From assembly GCA_964019695.1 (NCBI GenBank), contig OZ026517.1, forward strand, positions 76,673,252-76,737,251: a stretch of 64,000 nucleotides of DNA, in the 5' to 3' direction. This DNA comes from Loripinus fragilis (lineage: Eukaryota; Mollusca; Bivalvia; Lucinida; Lucinidae). Under the pieces are notes generated by a model. The model worked only from the letters and a program-made list of their open reading frames with translations. It was not told the origin of the DNA and ran no database searches. Below are positions 33,190 through 44,355 of the stretch, one piece after another; the first letter of the stretch is position 1; each line of letters opens with the position of its first letter. Made by a program: the position numbers and the translations under genes.

Positions 33190-35045
33190 ATTCCCTTGCT
33201 CAATTATTGTATCAAGTTATATATGTTACATAATCTGATCTTAGAAATTTAGTGAATCATTGAAGTGAAAGGGTCTTATTTGTGCTCTGAAATCCTTCAT
33301 TGCATTGTTTTACCTGCTATGATAAATTAAATTTGATCTCTGAAGGGGAAGAATGACCTCTCTTTCAGCATTTCAAAAGTACTAAGACTTCATTAAAGTT
33401 TTTGAATGCTTGGGAAAAGATAAAAAAATGTTCGGCCACATTATTAGGTGTTGCATGTATGGAAAAGCAACCTATATCAAAGTGAGCAAGATAAGATATC
33501 ATTCTTTTTCACAGAAATATCAGCGAACATCAGGCCAGACACTTATTGCTTTTAATGGCATCCGTTTCCTCCTTGTATAGCTTTAGTCTTTCTCCTACTT
33601 GCAGAGTATCACTTGAAATGCATATTCAAAGAGCCAACTATTAGAAACTCATATCAGTTTCTAAACGTTTCAAGCAATGAATGACATAGTTGAAAGTTAA
33701 TGATGGCTCATAGATTTTGATTAAAGGTAAAATTGTACAAGAGGAACTGATTGAAATACTGTGTGATGATTGCAAAGAGGCGTGTTATAATGATGTTTAC
33801 CACAGAAGCAGACAACGACAACAGTTTAATATGAGTGTTAACACACTTGGATGAGAATCAGTTTTGGCCATTTACATTAAACAGGATCAATTATTCTATA
33901 ATCTTGTATTAATGTTAAACTATATGTTCTATTTGTGTCTCTATATTTAGCATTATATGTGCAGTATTAGTAAATGTGTAAAAAATTCATTGATAACATC
34001 TGTAACGACAGACCACAGGCTTGATAATTAGAAATGAGTCTTATTTCTAATGTATTTACATGTACTAATGACCAGAGATCTGATATATATTTGCCCTCTC
34101 TGATATATCATCTATTACATCAGATATTGACCTTGCTCATTGATTACATGTTATATATGTTACATCTTAAATTAATGTCCTGATCTTAGAAACTTGGTGA
34201 AAACTTGCAAATATATGAGCAAGACAGTCTATGAAAATGTAAAATATCCACAGGCTGCAATTGTTTTCATATGAGATTTACCTAAATGGAAATAACAAAA
34301 TTTGCTTTTCAGTAAAACTGAGGGTAGGGCTGTGTATTAGCTCACATAAGACAATATATTTAAGATAGAAAAAACAAACTTGTTTTTTGTATTCCTCAAT
34401 TGAGTATATGTTTGTTATCCTGATCTAAAATGGTTTGAAACCAACACAGAGCAGTTGTTGAACTAGGCATCCAATATACAGGCTATTAGAATGTAAATAG
34501 ATTAGATAATTTTAATATCTTCTTTCTGTAGCTCAAACTTTCTTATTTCTTTCAAAGTTTCTTATTCTCAAATTGATATGGTAACATATGTCCAAAGGGG
34601 CTTGGGCTGGAGCAGGCTCTTACTTTACTCAGCTTGCAGTCAAAATACTGTTTGATGATTCTTCAGGTTTTGATCAGATGAGGTGGACAATTATTCTGCC
34701 AGAGAAGCAGAAATAATGGATATTGGGTATGCCTTAGATAAGGATTAGTTAAGAATATTTACATTTGATAGGAACATTAACTAAATTGTCTTTAGTAACT
34801 ATTATTTTATATGTTCCCTTAAGTTTATATCTACATTTAAGTATAATATAAAGATATAAGGAAATAGTGAAATAAGTTTATTTATCACATCTGTAACAAA
34901 AGAATATCACAAATCACAAACGAATTAATACCTAAGATTTAGACACCAGAGACTAGAGACTTATAGGAAATCATCCCTTATATAAAGTCAATGTCCTTGC
35001 TCATTTATCATTCCATGTAACATATGTACAGAGTGCAAACATCTC
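33190..35045. repeat. Two diverged tandem units of about 0.9 kb
   Basis: Four landmarks recur in order: CCTTGCTCA (33195, 34130, 34993), TATATATGTTACAT with CTGATCTTAGAAA (33215 and 34152-34195), AAATACTGTKTGATGATT (33757, 34645) and ACATCTGTAAC (33999, 34888). Spacings are consistent between units (about 930 and 865 bp). Identity elsewhere is low, so this is an old duplication or a repeat of unknown class. Confidence 0.6.
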
Positions 35046-35120
35046 TTAAAAGACGCAGCTTAAAATTATCTACAAGATAGGATTCTCAGCCATCAGTCTA
35101 ATTATTTTTTATGTTATATA

Positions 35121-36333
35121 TACTGAGCCAAAGTTTTAACGCAAATTTGTTTTATTTTGATAATATCTTTGACCAAACGAATGCCCTAGGCCAATTCGTT
35201 CGCCTAAACAAAAGTTCATTCAGTTAGGCAATGGAAGTTACTTTAGTTTAAACAATATGCCTCAAACTGTTTAAGAAACAAAGCATTCCATTCAGGAAGG
35301 ACGGCTGAAAAATTCCAATTCATGGTAATGTTCCAATATTTGATATGTGACATGCTTTTCCGCTTTATGAAATCTAAGTTGTTTTTTGGGGATTTCTGTC
35401 GGAATTCTTTAAGTTTTTAGCAATAAATTATTTTTCCCTAATTTGCCTTGTCAGATCCCGTTGTTTACCAATAGAAAGAAGGATTTAGTCAGAATTGAAC
35501 TAACGTTTTTACAGGAAGTTTCAATTATTGTCAGAGTGAATACGAAGCCGCATCGGCTTTTATCCATTTTTGCTCCTCGCCATTTCTAAACAGCAGAAGT
35601 AACACATGTTTAGCATTCTTTCAATGATTTTTACGTTTTTTAATAATTTACGCGATATTGATTTTGCGTTGAGTTGTATAGACGTCCTGGCAATAAACGC
35701 TCAAGTCTCAATTAACTGAAACTCAACGCTAAATTTTATGAAATTCAACAGAAAATGTTTCAAGCAATATCCCTCATCATACTGGCGAGAGTTGCATAAA
35801 ATTATAATTTAGCACTACGTAGCGCTTTCTTAACTCTATGCAACGATAATGCCTCAACATAGCGCTATTTTTAACAGTCCGTTGCTCAACGATAACATTC
35901 CAATTCAAGATATGCATACTTATAAAGTGTACATAGCGCTCTGCCTATGTAATGGTTCGTTTCACAAACCGCTTTCCATGAGACAGCTCAAGATTTGTTA
36001 CGTAGCGATATGAAGCAATATTTGTAACATACCGCTGCAAAGCAAATTGCCACAAAGCGTTACGTAGCGCTCGCCTTATGCAACGCACCCCTGGCCTAGC
36101 GTTGGGGTGTAGGTTAATGCGGACTTTTTAACTGTTTGACCACTCACAAGGTCCTGAGACCCAAAAAGCGTTTTTGACCAATCAGACAACAGCTCACATA
36201 ACCATGCTCCAGACACCGTATTCTCTGGGCGATAAAGATTCTTCAAGATTAGTTGAGCTATGTTTCCAACATAAACTGCCCTATGGCAATTGGTCGTATA
36301 ATGTTCTCATTGCCTTAGAATTTTGGCTCAGTA
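35121..36333. mobile_element. Tc1/mariner-like non-autonomous element, 1.2 kb
   Basis: Inverted ends TACTGAGCCAAA...TAA.GCAA (24 bp, 3 mismatches) with TA on each side (35119-35120, 36334-36335). No transposase frame. The right half (35810-36080) holds at least five copies of ACGTAGCG or ACATAGCGCT. Confidence 0.65.
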
Positions 36334-36399
36334 TATACAATAATAAAGTTTAATACACTTGTCTCCTATATTATGAAAAAGTGCCTACAGTTCTATGGA

Positions 36400-37185
36400 T
36401 CACATTCCAAGAGGCACAGCTTCCCGACGGGTTTCACTTGCGTGCCTCACCAATTTGCAACTTTGCAACGTGCACTCGTCCGTCGACTCCTGGTTATGCC
36501 TCAACTACCCGCCCGAGAGGTCATTTTTCTCATGCCTTGTGCGGAGAGACGACCAGTACCACCTTGCAAACTTGTGGTTTTCGATGCTCCTGATACCGTT
36601 TCGTCCATGTACCAAGACTGGGAAGCCATTCTTGTAGCCATCTACGTTAAAACGGCCAACTAGTTCCTGAACCTGTCGCCATGTCTTCCGTAGATGAAAC
36701 TGTGTGTCGTCCACTGTGGTTGGTGCATACTGACTCCCGTCTGCCCATGTAAGTAGTGGCTTAGCATCAATGGCACGTCATTGGCGGGATCTGTGGACTT
36801 GGTCAAAGGTCGAGAATTTATTAGTCCCTCAGCAACACTTTTGGCTGTCATCAGCTACTCGTCCGTCATATTCGCGTAACCTAGACTGGCACTGAAGGTC
36901 CTTTTTCTGAATTGATCAGTGATTCATGGACACTACCGAAATGTGGAGCTCAAGGTTGGGTAAAATGCCATTTTTATTCCTCCTTTCGTGATAGATTCTT
37001 TGATTTTCTTCTGGTTCAACTGAAGTATCAGCGATTTAAGTTCCTTGTCACCTGCTCATAAGTTCGTTCCAATATCAGAATACATATCTTTCATAAAGCC
37101 TCTTCAGTTGGCCATTAAAATGATTTGTGTCAAACTGTATGGTATTTCTAAGTGAACTGCATTCTTGGCTAGACAAGTCAATAGC
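36400..37185 (-). pseudogene. BEL/Pao integrase relic
   Basis: Minus-strand remnants in several frames. From 37182 down: CLAKNAVHLEIP (the integrase NAVHLE motif), YSDIGTNL (the SDNGTNF Asp motif, changed), a region of FGSVHESLI type, INSRPLTKSTDPAND (NxRPL motif of the core end), and TWRQVQELVGRF of the C-terminal domain found after BEL/Pao integrases. Integrase inserts LTR retrotransposon DNA. Multiple frameshifts and stops make it dead. It may be the 3' part of the relic at 40600-43880, although tandem repeats and a PLE lie between; no LTR was identified. Confidence 0.7.
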
Positions 37186-37306
37186 CTCGAAAACAGGTTT
37201 TACCTTCGTTTATACCCACACTTGTAATTTTTATGAATGGACCTGTATAAACCACGCTCTGAGTGATGTTTTTATCTGAGTGATGTTTTTATCCTTGTTT
37301 TTATCA

Positions 37307-37383
37307 TTTTTCGAAGATTTGTTAGCAAATTTTGGCCCCATGGCCTCCATGGGGCCAAAATTTGCTGACAAATCTTCGAAAAA
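37307..37383. repeat. Near-perfect hairpin, 37-bp arms and 3-nt loop
   Basis: Left arm TTTTTCGAAGATTTGTTAGC...GGCCCCATGG; the right arm is its complement with one mismatch; loop CCT. The right arm merges into the first 340-bp tandem unit, so the left arm is a local inverted duplication of a unit end. Confidence 0.92.
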
Positions 37384-39410
37384 TGTCCATATGTGTTATA
37401 TAGGAGTGACAGAAGGGAAATTTGAAAAAGAAAGCAAAATAAGATTTAGCATCTTAATTTTCATTTACACAATACACTTAGCTAACCTGAAGGTGTACAC
37501 AAAACTTGAAAACTCTGGCTCCAATAGGAGCTGAGAAATTTGCGACATAAATTTTTATTCGAGAGAAAGTAAAATGAACAATTAAAGGGACTGATATGCA
37601 TTATGTTGCTGTTTTTTTCATATTACTCAATACAACTCATCACTATCAAATTTTGTACCAAATATCAGAATCCTTAGTCAAGTAGTTGCTGAGAAATATT
37701 TGACTGAAAAAATGTCCATATGTATACTTGACAGCAAAAGAAACGCATATTTTTAATATCCATTTAATACCAGAAACCCTTATCAAATTTTACCCTAAAT
37801 GATATGAACATGTTTGAACAGACTCATGCGTTCGTTCCATACCATTTCATTTGTCATTTTACAGTTAATTATTATTTTTGTTAAGTAATGCAAAAAACGC
37901 AAAAACAGTGCCGTACATTGGAAAACACATGATTTGAATCCGATTTTATTGCATGTCACGATAACACACTGTACCAGATAAGAAAACAGCATAAAACTTT
38001 AAAATTCACTGCTGTAGAAAGTATACTGCTAATCTAAAAATCTTCGTTTTTTGCATTTTTTGCATTGGTATTGAAACCCACCGGAATCTTTGTGGTGTAA
38101 GAATATCTGGAACAGTATGATTGGTGTCAAGTTAGGTAGTGTCCAACAGAACCGTTTGAAATCATTGTTTGAACCGTTTCTTGCCTGTATTAAACACACT
38201 TCCGGTTAATTTTCAGATAATGTAACTGGGTCACAATAGTCCACCGTAAAGAATATCTGAAAATTTAAACTTCATAAGTAGTCTTATGTCGTGATTATCA
38301 CGCAGAGCGATTTTTATTCAAATCCGTTCATGGTTTTAGGCATACACCATCACGAAAGTCGCCTTTATTATGGGTTATTTTATTACGCTCAGAGTTACGC
38401 CCCTTTATTATCATTATTCCAATGAGCCATCCATTTGTTATGCATTTGATAATTCACATTTTCAATACATCAGTAATACCTTACATATCATTAGATCAGT
38501 ATTTAAACCCCAATTTTTAAGATATACCTAATATGCAAAATATGCGTTTCTTTTGCTGTTCAGTATATTATATAGGAGTGACAGAAGATAAAAAATTGAA
38601 AACTTGAAAAAAAGAAGGCAAAAGGAATATTAGCATCTTAATTTTCATTTACACAATACAAAGTGTATTGGATAGATATGGCTTATCTGAAGGTGTACAC
38701 AAAAATTGAAAACACTGGCTCCAATAGGAGCTGAGAAATTTATGACAGAAATTGAGAGAAAGAAAAATAAACAAATAAAGGGACAATTAAGCAATATGTG
38801 GCTGTTTTTGTTACACAATACACGTCATCACTATCAAGCTTTGTGCCAAATTTCAGAATCCGTAGTCAAGTAGTTGCTGAGAAATCTTTGACAAAAAATG
38901 TCCATATGTATTATATAGTTGTGACAAAAGGAATAATGAAAATTTGAAAAAGGAGGCAAAATGAGGATTAGCATCTTAATTTTCATTTACAAAATACACT
39001 TTGCCAACCTGAAGGTGTACACAAAATCTGAAAACACTCGCTCAAATAGGAGCTGACAAATCTGTGACATACATTTTCATTAAAGAAGAAGAAAAATGAA
39101 CAAATAAAATGACTGATAAGCAGTATGTGGCTGTTTTTTTGGTAATACTTTACAACTCATCAATATCAAGTTTTGTACCAAATTTCAGAATTCTAAGTCA
39201 AGTAGTTGCTGAGAAATCTTTGACAGAAAAAAAGTTAAAATTTTCATTGGAGAGAAAGAAAATGAACAAATAAAGGGACTGATAAGCAATATGTGGCTGT
39301 TTATTGTTACACAATACAACTCATCACTATCAAGCTTTGTACCAAATTTCAGAGCCCTAAGTCAAGTAGTTGCTGAGAGGAAAAAAGTTTACAAACAGAG
39401 AGACAGACAG
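37384..39410. repeat. Tandem repeat of about 340 bp (3.5 units)
   Basis: Units begin near 37384, 38566 and 38906, with a half unit from 39236. Shared blocks are TATATAGGAGTGACAGAAG, CCTGAAGGTGTACACAAAA, CCAATAGGAGCTGA and AAGTCAAGTAGTTGCTGAGA. The array ends in a GACAGACAGACAAACATAG tail. It is split by an 841-bp transposon. Confidence 0.85.
37725..38565. mobile_element. Tc1/mariner-like non-autonomous element, 841 bp
   Basis: Inverted ends TACTTGACAGCAAAAGAAAC and TACTGAACAGCAAAAGAAAC continue through GCATATTTT. TA is duplicated at 37723-37724 and 38566-38567; the neighbouring unit (CCATATGTATTATATAG, 38890) shows the empty site. No transposase. Its ends start like those of the element at 35121 (TACT..GA). 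Confidence 0.88.
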
Positions 39411-39479
39411 ACAAACATAGTTACAGAAAAAGCAAAAACCATATACCCAAATATACTTCGTACCGGGGGTATAATAAAT

Positions 39480-40474
39480 ATGCTCAAACCAACACAGAAC
39501 CCCCACAAATTACAGGAAGCACAATAAACAAAACATCAACCCATGGCACCGTGAGGAAGAGCCACATAAAATTACAGTAACAAGCAACCAGCTCTCTCTT
39601 CCTTGTCAGGAAGATTGCAAAACTAGAAAGGACATAAAGTAATGCATATCAAAACAAAAACCAACACAGAACTGATTTTTTTCTGAACCCCATCATGGCT
39701 GCATGGTAAAATATATATTGGTATATATTACTATGTAAATGGAAATATGTATGAATATATTCAAACCAACACAGAACCCCCACAAACTATGGGATGCACA
39801 TAAAACAATAGGTCAACAACAGCAGAACCACAGTCTTAGAACAGACAGCATTCAAAACAACCTGGGGGTGGCTTAAATGTACTTTACCGGGGCCGTATCT
39901 TCGCCCTAGATTCTGTTGTTGTGAAACCGCAAAAATTGCTTAGCTCGCATGGAGGCTTCCTAACTAATGCTTCCTAACTCATCACAGAGAAAATTTCTAA
40001 TAAAATTAACACAGTATGATGAAACAAAGATAATGGCTCATGACTCACAGATATTCAGAGCTACAGAAAGCCTTAAGTTGAGCTACGGTGGAACCGGCCA
40101 AAAACAAGCATCAGGCACAAACCAATGGATTAAAGCTTTATGTCAGGGCCATTGAGTCTGAGGCCTTGTGCAATTAAAGAGGAAACCATAGCTATAAACC
40201 GTTATTGGGTTTACAACTAGGCATGCAGGCATGCACACTTTGGCATGATATCCATTTTGTATCCCACTCCTTTATAACGTTTAATTATCTTTTTAAACTG
40301 ATCATTAAAACTAGAATTTCCAACAATTCTTTTGATTTAAAAACTAAATTACTATAAAAACAGGTTCTGATATGACTTGCTGCTGAAGAACTTTTGTACA
40401 AATATTGTATTTAATAATCAATGCTGAGTGTCTGTAATAAAATTTAGAAAAAGCTTTACGCAGTTTATGGTATC
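39480..40474 (-). mobile_element. PLE-1 copy with ORF end and rearranged tail
   Basis: Reading the minus strand from 40474: YHKLRKAFSKFYYRHSALI and related PLE residues, then a 3' region that matches 11390-11768 (TTTATAGCTATGGTTTCCTC, TGCCTGATGCTTG, CACCGTAGCTCAACTT), then the PLE-1 tail to about 39535. The AACACAGAACCCCCACAAA block is present twice (39488 and 39765), so the tail carries an internal duplication. Confidence 0.78.
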
Positions 40475-40487
40475 GATATCGTTGTTT

Positions 40488-40573
40488 GTTTGTTTGTTTG
40501 ATTTGATTCTTTACGTCCACTCAACAATCTTTCAGTTATGCGGGACGGTTCTTCCTGGATTTAACCAGTACTA
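40488..40573 (-). mobile_element. Very short 5'-truncated SINE with target duplication
   Basis: 86 bp of SINE 3' domain: GTCCCGCATAACTG, GTGGACGTAAAGAATC and a (CAAA)n tail. Flanked by GATATCGTTGTTT at 40475-40487 and 40574-40586. It lies at the junction between the PLE-1 copy and the BEL/Pao relic. Confidence 0.82.
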
Positions 40574-40599
40574 GATATCGTTGTTTTAATAACGTAGAA

Positions 40600-41287
40600 G
40601 TCAAAAGCTTGGATCTGTTGTTGAAGTCATCAACATTAGAACACACTCCTGCAAAACGAATATTGCATGAAGTGCAATAACACATCAAACAAGTCTTGCT
40701 GTAGCTTTGGTCTTTGTTGGATATTATCGTTCAGAGATACACCGTCACACTTTGCTGATGCATCGAAGACAAATCTTGTTTGAGTTGTCTTTTTTATCTG
40801 TTCTGACTACTAGAAAATGAGATAGAAACCACTTTGACTTATATTTCTTATGATTGCCAACTTGTCTGATGTATTTCTTTTTTTAATTTATTGATTGGTC
40901 GTTTCGCTTTAGGCAGGCGTGATGGCTGTCAATCTTGCAAGTTTCTTTTCTGTATTTTCTAATCTCTATAAAGCAATTTTGTAGTTATTTGGCACATCTG
41001 ATCCATTGCTTGGCCAGGGAACAACAACTCGATACATTCCATTTTCAAACTGGATTGAGTATTCTTCTTTCTGAAATGCAGCCTGTTTCTCAATGCGCAC
41101 AGTTGGTTTCTGTTTCATAATGCAGGTTTTAGTTACTAACATGTCATCAATTCTCCAGAAGGTCTTTAAATTAGTATTCAGCTGTTCTGTTCTCCTCTTT
41201 CTTTCATAAAGTGTGTTCTATATTTGCACTGCTCTTCTATTACTTGACCCTGGATTTCCAATACAAGTCCAACTTAATGGCGTTAAT
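40600..41287 (-). pseudogene. BEL/Pao protease-RT linker and start of the reverse transcriptase
   Basis: Minus-strand remnants: ELIARLTPLSWTCIGNPG, FWRIDDM, YSIQFENGMYRVVVPWP and NNY (linker of BEL/Pao polyproteins), then further down HFLVVRTDK and DASAKCDGVSLND, the start of the Pao-type reverse transcriptase. The YxDD region is missing because a PLE-1 copy begins at 40474. Frameshifts are frequent. Confidence 0.7.
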
Positions 41288-41660
41288 CTAGCAATCAGCT
41301 CCCCTGGTTGGTCCTAACTTCTGCAGATCTGCACAATCTAGGACTATAAGGACGTCAACGACTGGTTTCTTTGCAATTCTCAGGAAGTTAGTATGCTGGA
41401 GATGCGTAGATCGCTGAGTGTATTGTTTCCAATCAAAGGCTGACATTGTTCCAGTGACACGTTGCTGCCGTGTATGCCATAGCCTCCATTTTATATCTTG
41501 CAATTTCACGTTAACTGGGCGAGTTTTGAATGTTCTGTCTGACCATTTAAAACATGAACTTTAGCTCTCTCCATCTTAGCTTGCAAAGCAAGATCTGTGG
41601 TGACATCAAGATTAATTAAAGTATTCGTCTTTGCATCGTCCAAGAGGGCATTAACCCTGA
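41288..41660 (-). pseudogene. BEL/Pao aspartic protease relic
   Basis: NALLDDAKTNTLINLDV is the retropepsin active-site region of BEL/Pao elements (DUF1758 type), with LLDDA in place of the usual LLDxGS-like motif. KVHVLNGQTEH follows, a stop at about 41508, then SAFDWKQY and PVVDVLIVLDCADL in a second frame. The protease would cut the polyprotein. Stops and the frame change show decay. Confidence 0.72.
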
Positions 41661-41845
41661 TTGACTGATTGCGATATTGCTGAATGTAGTAAACTTTGGT
41701 ACAACTGTTTGGCAGAGGGGCATTCCAGTAGAAAATGGCAAATAATTCGCCAGTATGGCCAGAATAAATGAAGAACTGCATTAAATAATCCATTGTTGTA
41801 ATGCAGCTACACATTGAGTCATGTTATCATACCAAATGATGGTGG

Positions 41846-43480
41846 CTCGCTAGCATGGATATTGGTGATTTTTGTTTAGAGATTGTATTTGGAGTACCCT
41901 TACTGAGTTCATGGTCGTTATTTGGTTCGTTTTAGTTGATCATGACTATATCCAGCAAATAAGAAAATTGTTTTAAGTGTTAAGCATTGCCGGTCAAAAT
42001 TTGGCACAAGTTCTATATTTCTTCTATATTTGACTGCACATACCTCCAAATTTCCACTCTTAACGTTCTTTGACAGCCTTGTATGTTGCTCCTGAATGAT
42101 CTAGGTTCTCGGTTGTTTTGAGAGCTTCTCCCAATAGGTATGTTTTAGATTTAGCAATTTGTATTGCCCATTAGCTCGAGTGTTATCGATGCATGCAAGA
42201 AAAGCCACTTTCCAGCTCTGGTATAACCAGAGAATACATAGACCTAGAAATGTTTCATTTGTTGCCATAGGTCTTGTCACCAAATAATACTGGGATCCGC
42301 ACATGTTTTATTATTGGCAATAGGTCTTGCCCAATTGATGGACTTTCACAGCTAGCGGTCCCTGCAGATAGTCCTTGTGTGGTGTAAAGCGAATGGCACC
42401 TGCATTCATGACTTAATCTTTGGTTCTCTGCTTGTTCATTTTTGAGTCGTGTTGTTGTCATAACCCAATGGTGGTACATGTAGCTTGCTAGCATGGATTG
42501 TGGTAATTTCCGTTCCAACATTGTATTTAGAATACTATTACAAAGCTTGTGGTCCTAATTTTATTCTGGCTATAACCAGCAAATCAGAAAATTGTTCAAA
42601 TTCCTTAGCATTTCCGGTCCGAATTTGGCAGAAGTTCTCCATTTTCTCTATATAAACGGCTATGTGATGACGCATATCTCCAAATTGCGCTCCAAACGTT
42701 CTTTGGCCGCCTCGTATGCTGCTCCTGAATGACCTAGTCTCTCGATTGGGCTGAGAGCCTCTCCAAGTAAGTACTGTTGTAGCTGCAGCAAGTTGTATAC
42801 CCTAGTAGCTGGAGCATTGACGTTGCAAGTAAGAAAAGCGGCTTTCCAGCTCTAATATGCCCACTTATCACCAGAGAGTATAGTGTTCTGCACGTTTCAT
42901 CTGTCGCCATAAGGTTATGGCACATGCATCCTTTGATTCTCTCCTCTTGTTCTTTTTCTGGGCATTGTTACACCAAGCAGAACTTGTAGCAGTCACCTAC
43001 TTATTAGACTGTGTATTATTTATGCCTGTAGTATTTACTACATTTGTCCGGTTTGCATACTACTGCTGGTAAAGGGTCATCACTTTTTCAAAATAGCTTG
43101 GAACATTTTACCATATATGTTTCCTGTGTCTGTTCTGTAGGGGCATGATCCTTTACTTCAGTCTCCGAACTCTCATTTGCAATGTTCAATCCACATCCAT
43201 TGCTGATTGTGAGCATCTCCATTGCTAACAATGTTATCAAGTTGGCTTTACACGAATCTAAGTATCTCTGCACTGACTTTGAAGCCACGAAAATGTCCTC
43301 TTCAATTTGTCCCATCTCGCTGATAAAGCGTTCACATTTTCTATGCTCTTTATGTCTAATATAAAAGTCCCAAAACTGGGACAGTATATCCAACATTATC
43401 TCTAAACAGCTTCCCAATTTCTTGCGAGCCTCAATAACTTGAAGACAGCTGGAGGAATTATCATCTGTCAATGGCGGTAG
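41846..43480 (-). pseudogene. BEL/Pao gag-like relic with an internal duplication
   Basis: The N-terminal part (43471-43088) reads IEARKKLGSCLEIMLD and ERFISEMGQIEEDIFVAS, helical and gag-like. A DUF1759-type region follows twice: 42925-42470 and 42300-41846 are direct duplicates of about 450 bp, sharing ATTGG/TTGCTCCTGAATGA, TCCAAATT, CAGCAAATNAGAAAATTGTT and GCTAGCATGGAT. Both copies carry stops. Order gag, protease, RT along the minus strand is normal for the superfamily. Confidence 0.65.
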
Positions 43481-43654
43481 TCAAATTAAACTGAGCTTTC
43501 ACCCAAGTTTTACCCTTTTTAAATCCATTTACTATCTCTGTAATAGCGACAATGCCGCTGCATTCGATTGTGCCTCTGAATATTGATGGGGCCATCATTA
43601 ACTCATATTTGGATGCTAATTGGCCTCGCTTAGCTACTAATTTCTTTGTTGTGG

Positions 43655-43880
43655 CGATTTTCTCGATAGTGGAAATGCAATAGAAGCAAAGAACTTCAAT
43701 AGTAAGTTCCTGAATTTTGATTTATTAAAACACTGAGCCCTGACAATAATAGCGTCGACTTCCAATACTTTTGTCTTCTAAGCATCAATGTCAAGATCAC
43801 GTTAACGTGTCTGGCGTCAGAAAAGGCACTACAAATGACATTGAGGCCAATTATAAACTCTAGGAGGAGAACTTTCCTTC
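43655..43880 (-). mobile_element. BEL/Pao leader or LTR-related segment
   Basis: Upstream of the gag relic on the minus strand; aligns with 9145-9385. It has AACGTGATCTTGACATTGAT and TATAATTGGCC. No paired LTR was found within the window. Confidence 0.5.
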
Positions 43881-44034
43881 TTCTGTCCAATACAGGAAAA
43901 TTGGAAGATCTAGTGGAACCAGCCAGTGCTGATGTCACCGTCAGAAGTATAATGTCGTTAAAAGATCGTTTAAAGTCTAATCAAATTATCTACATATGCT
44001 AGTTTCATAAGGACAACATAAGACTGTATAAAGA

Positions 44035-44355
44035 TTGGTTGGTTTTGTTGCTTTACGTCCCAAGTCAACAGCTATGGTCATGCGGGACGATCAGTTCACC
44101 TAACCACACTTTTTCCTGGACAGGCTTGAACAAGCGGTTAACCAGTAATTTGTGCACATACTTTCGCTTGTAACTGACAACAACCCTTCTTGAATGAATC
44201 AGCGGAAGGGAGGAGAATGACTGTAGAAATTATTTCATGATCAATCTCCACGAAAGTATGGGACCGGGCCGGGATCGAACTCGTGACCCCTGGATCTGCA
44301 GTCAGACACGCATCTGTAGCCAGACATGTTACCGACTGCGCTACGCGGCCCGGTT
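44035..44355 (-). mobile_element. Complete tRNA-derived SINE with 13-bp target duplication
   Basis: A box TAGCGCAGTCGG (44343-44332), B box GAGTTCGATCCC (44282-44271), a tRNA-like head starting GGGCCGCGTAGC, a body with GGTCCCATACTTTCGTGG, and a 3' domain CGTCCCGCATGACC / TTGACTTGGGACGTAAAGC with an AACCAACCAA tail. GACTGTATAAAGA is duplicated at 44022-44034 and 44356-44368. The 3' domain recurs in the truncated copies at 13123 and 40488. This resembles the bivalve SINE families with a conserved central or 3' domain. Confidence 0.9.

Noticed and set aside
36373..36663. Plus-strand ORFs of 70-96 codons
   Set aside because: They are antisense to the BEL/Pao integrase relic, where the minus strand carries recognisable motifs.
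37384..39410. A CRISPR-like array
   Set aside because: The unit is about 340 bp and there are no short repeats with unique spacers; the DNA is eukaryotic.
44271..44343. A functional tRNA gene on the minus strand
   Set aside because: It is the head of a SINE with a target duplication; stems do not close as in a true tRNA.
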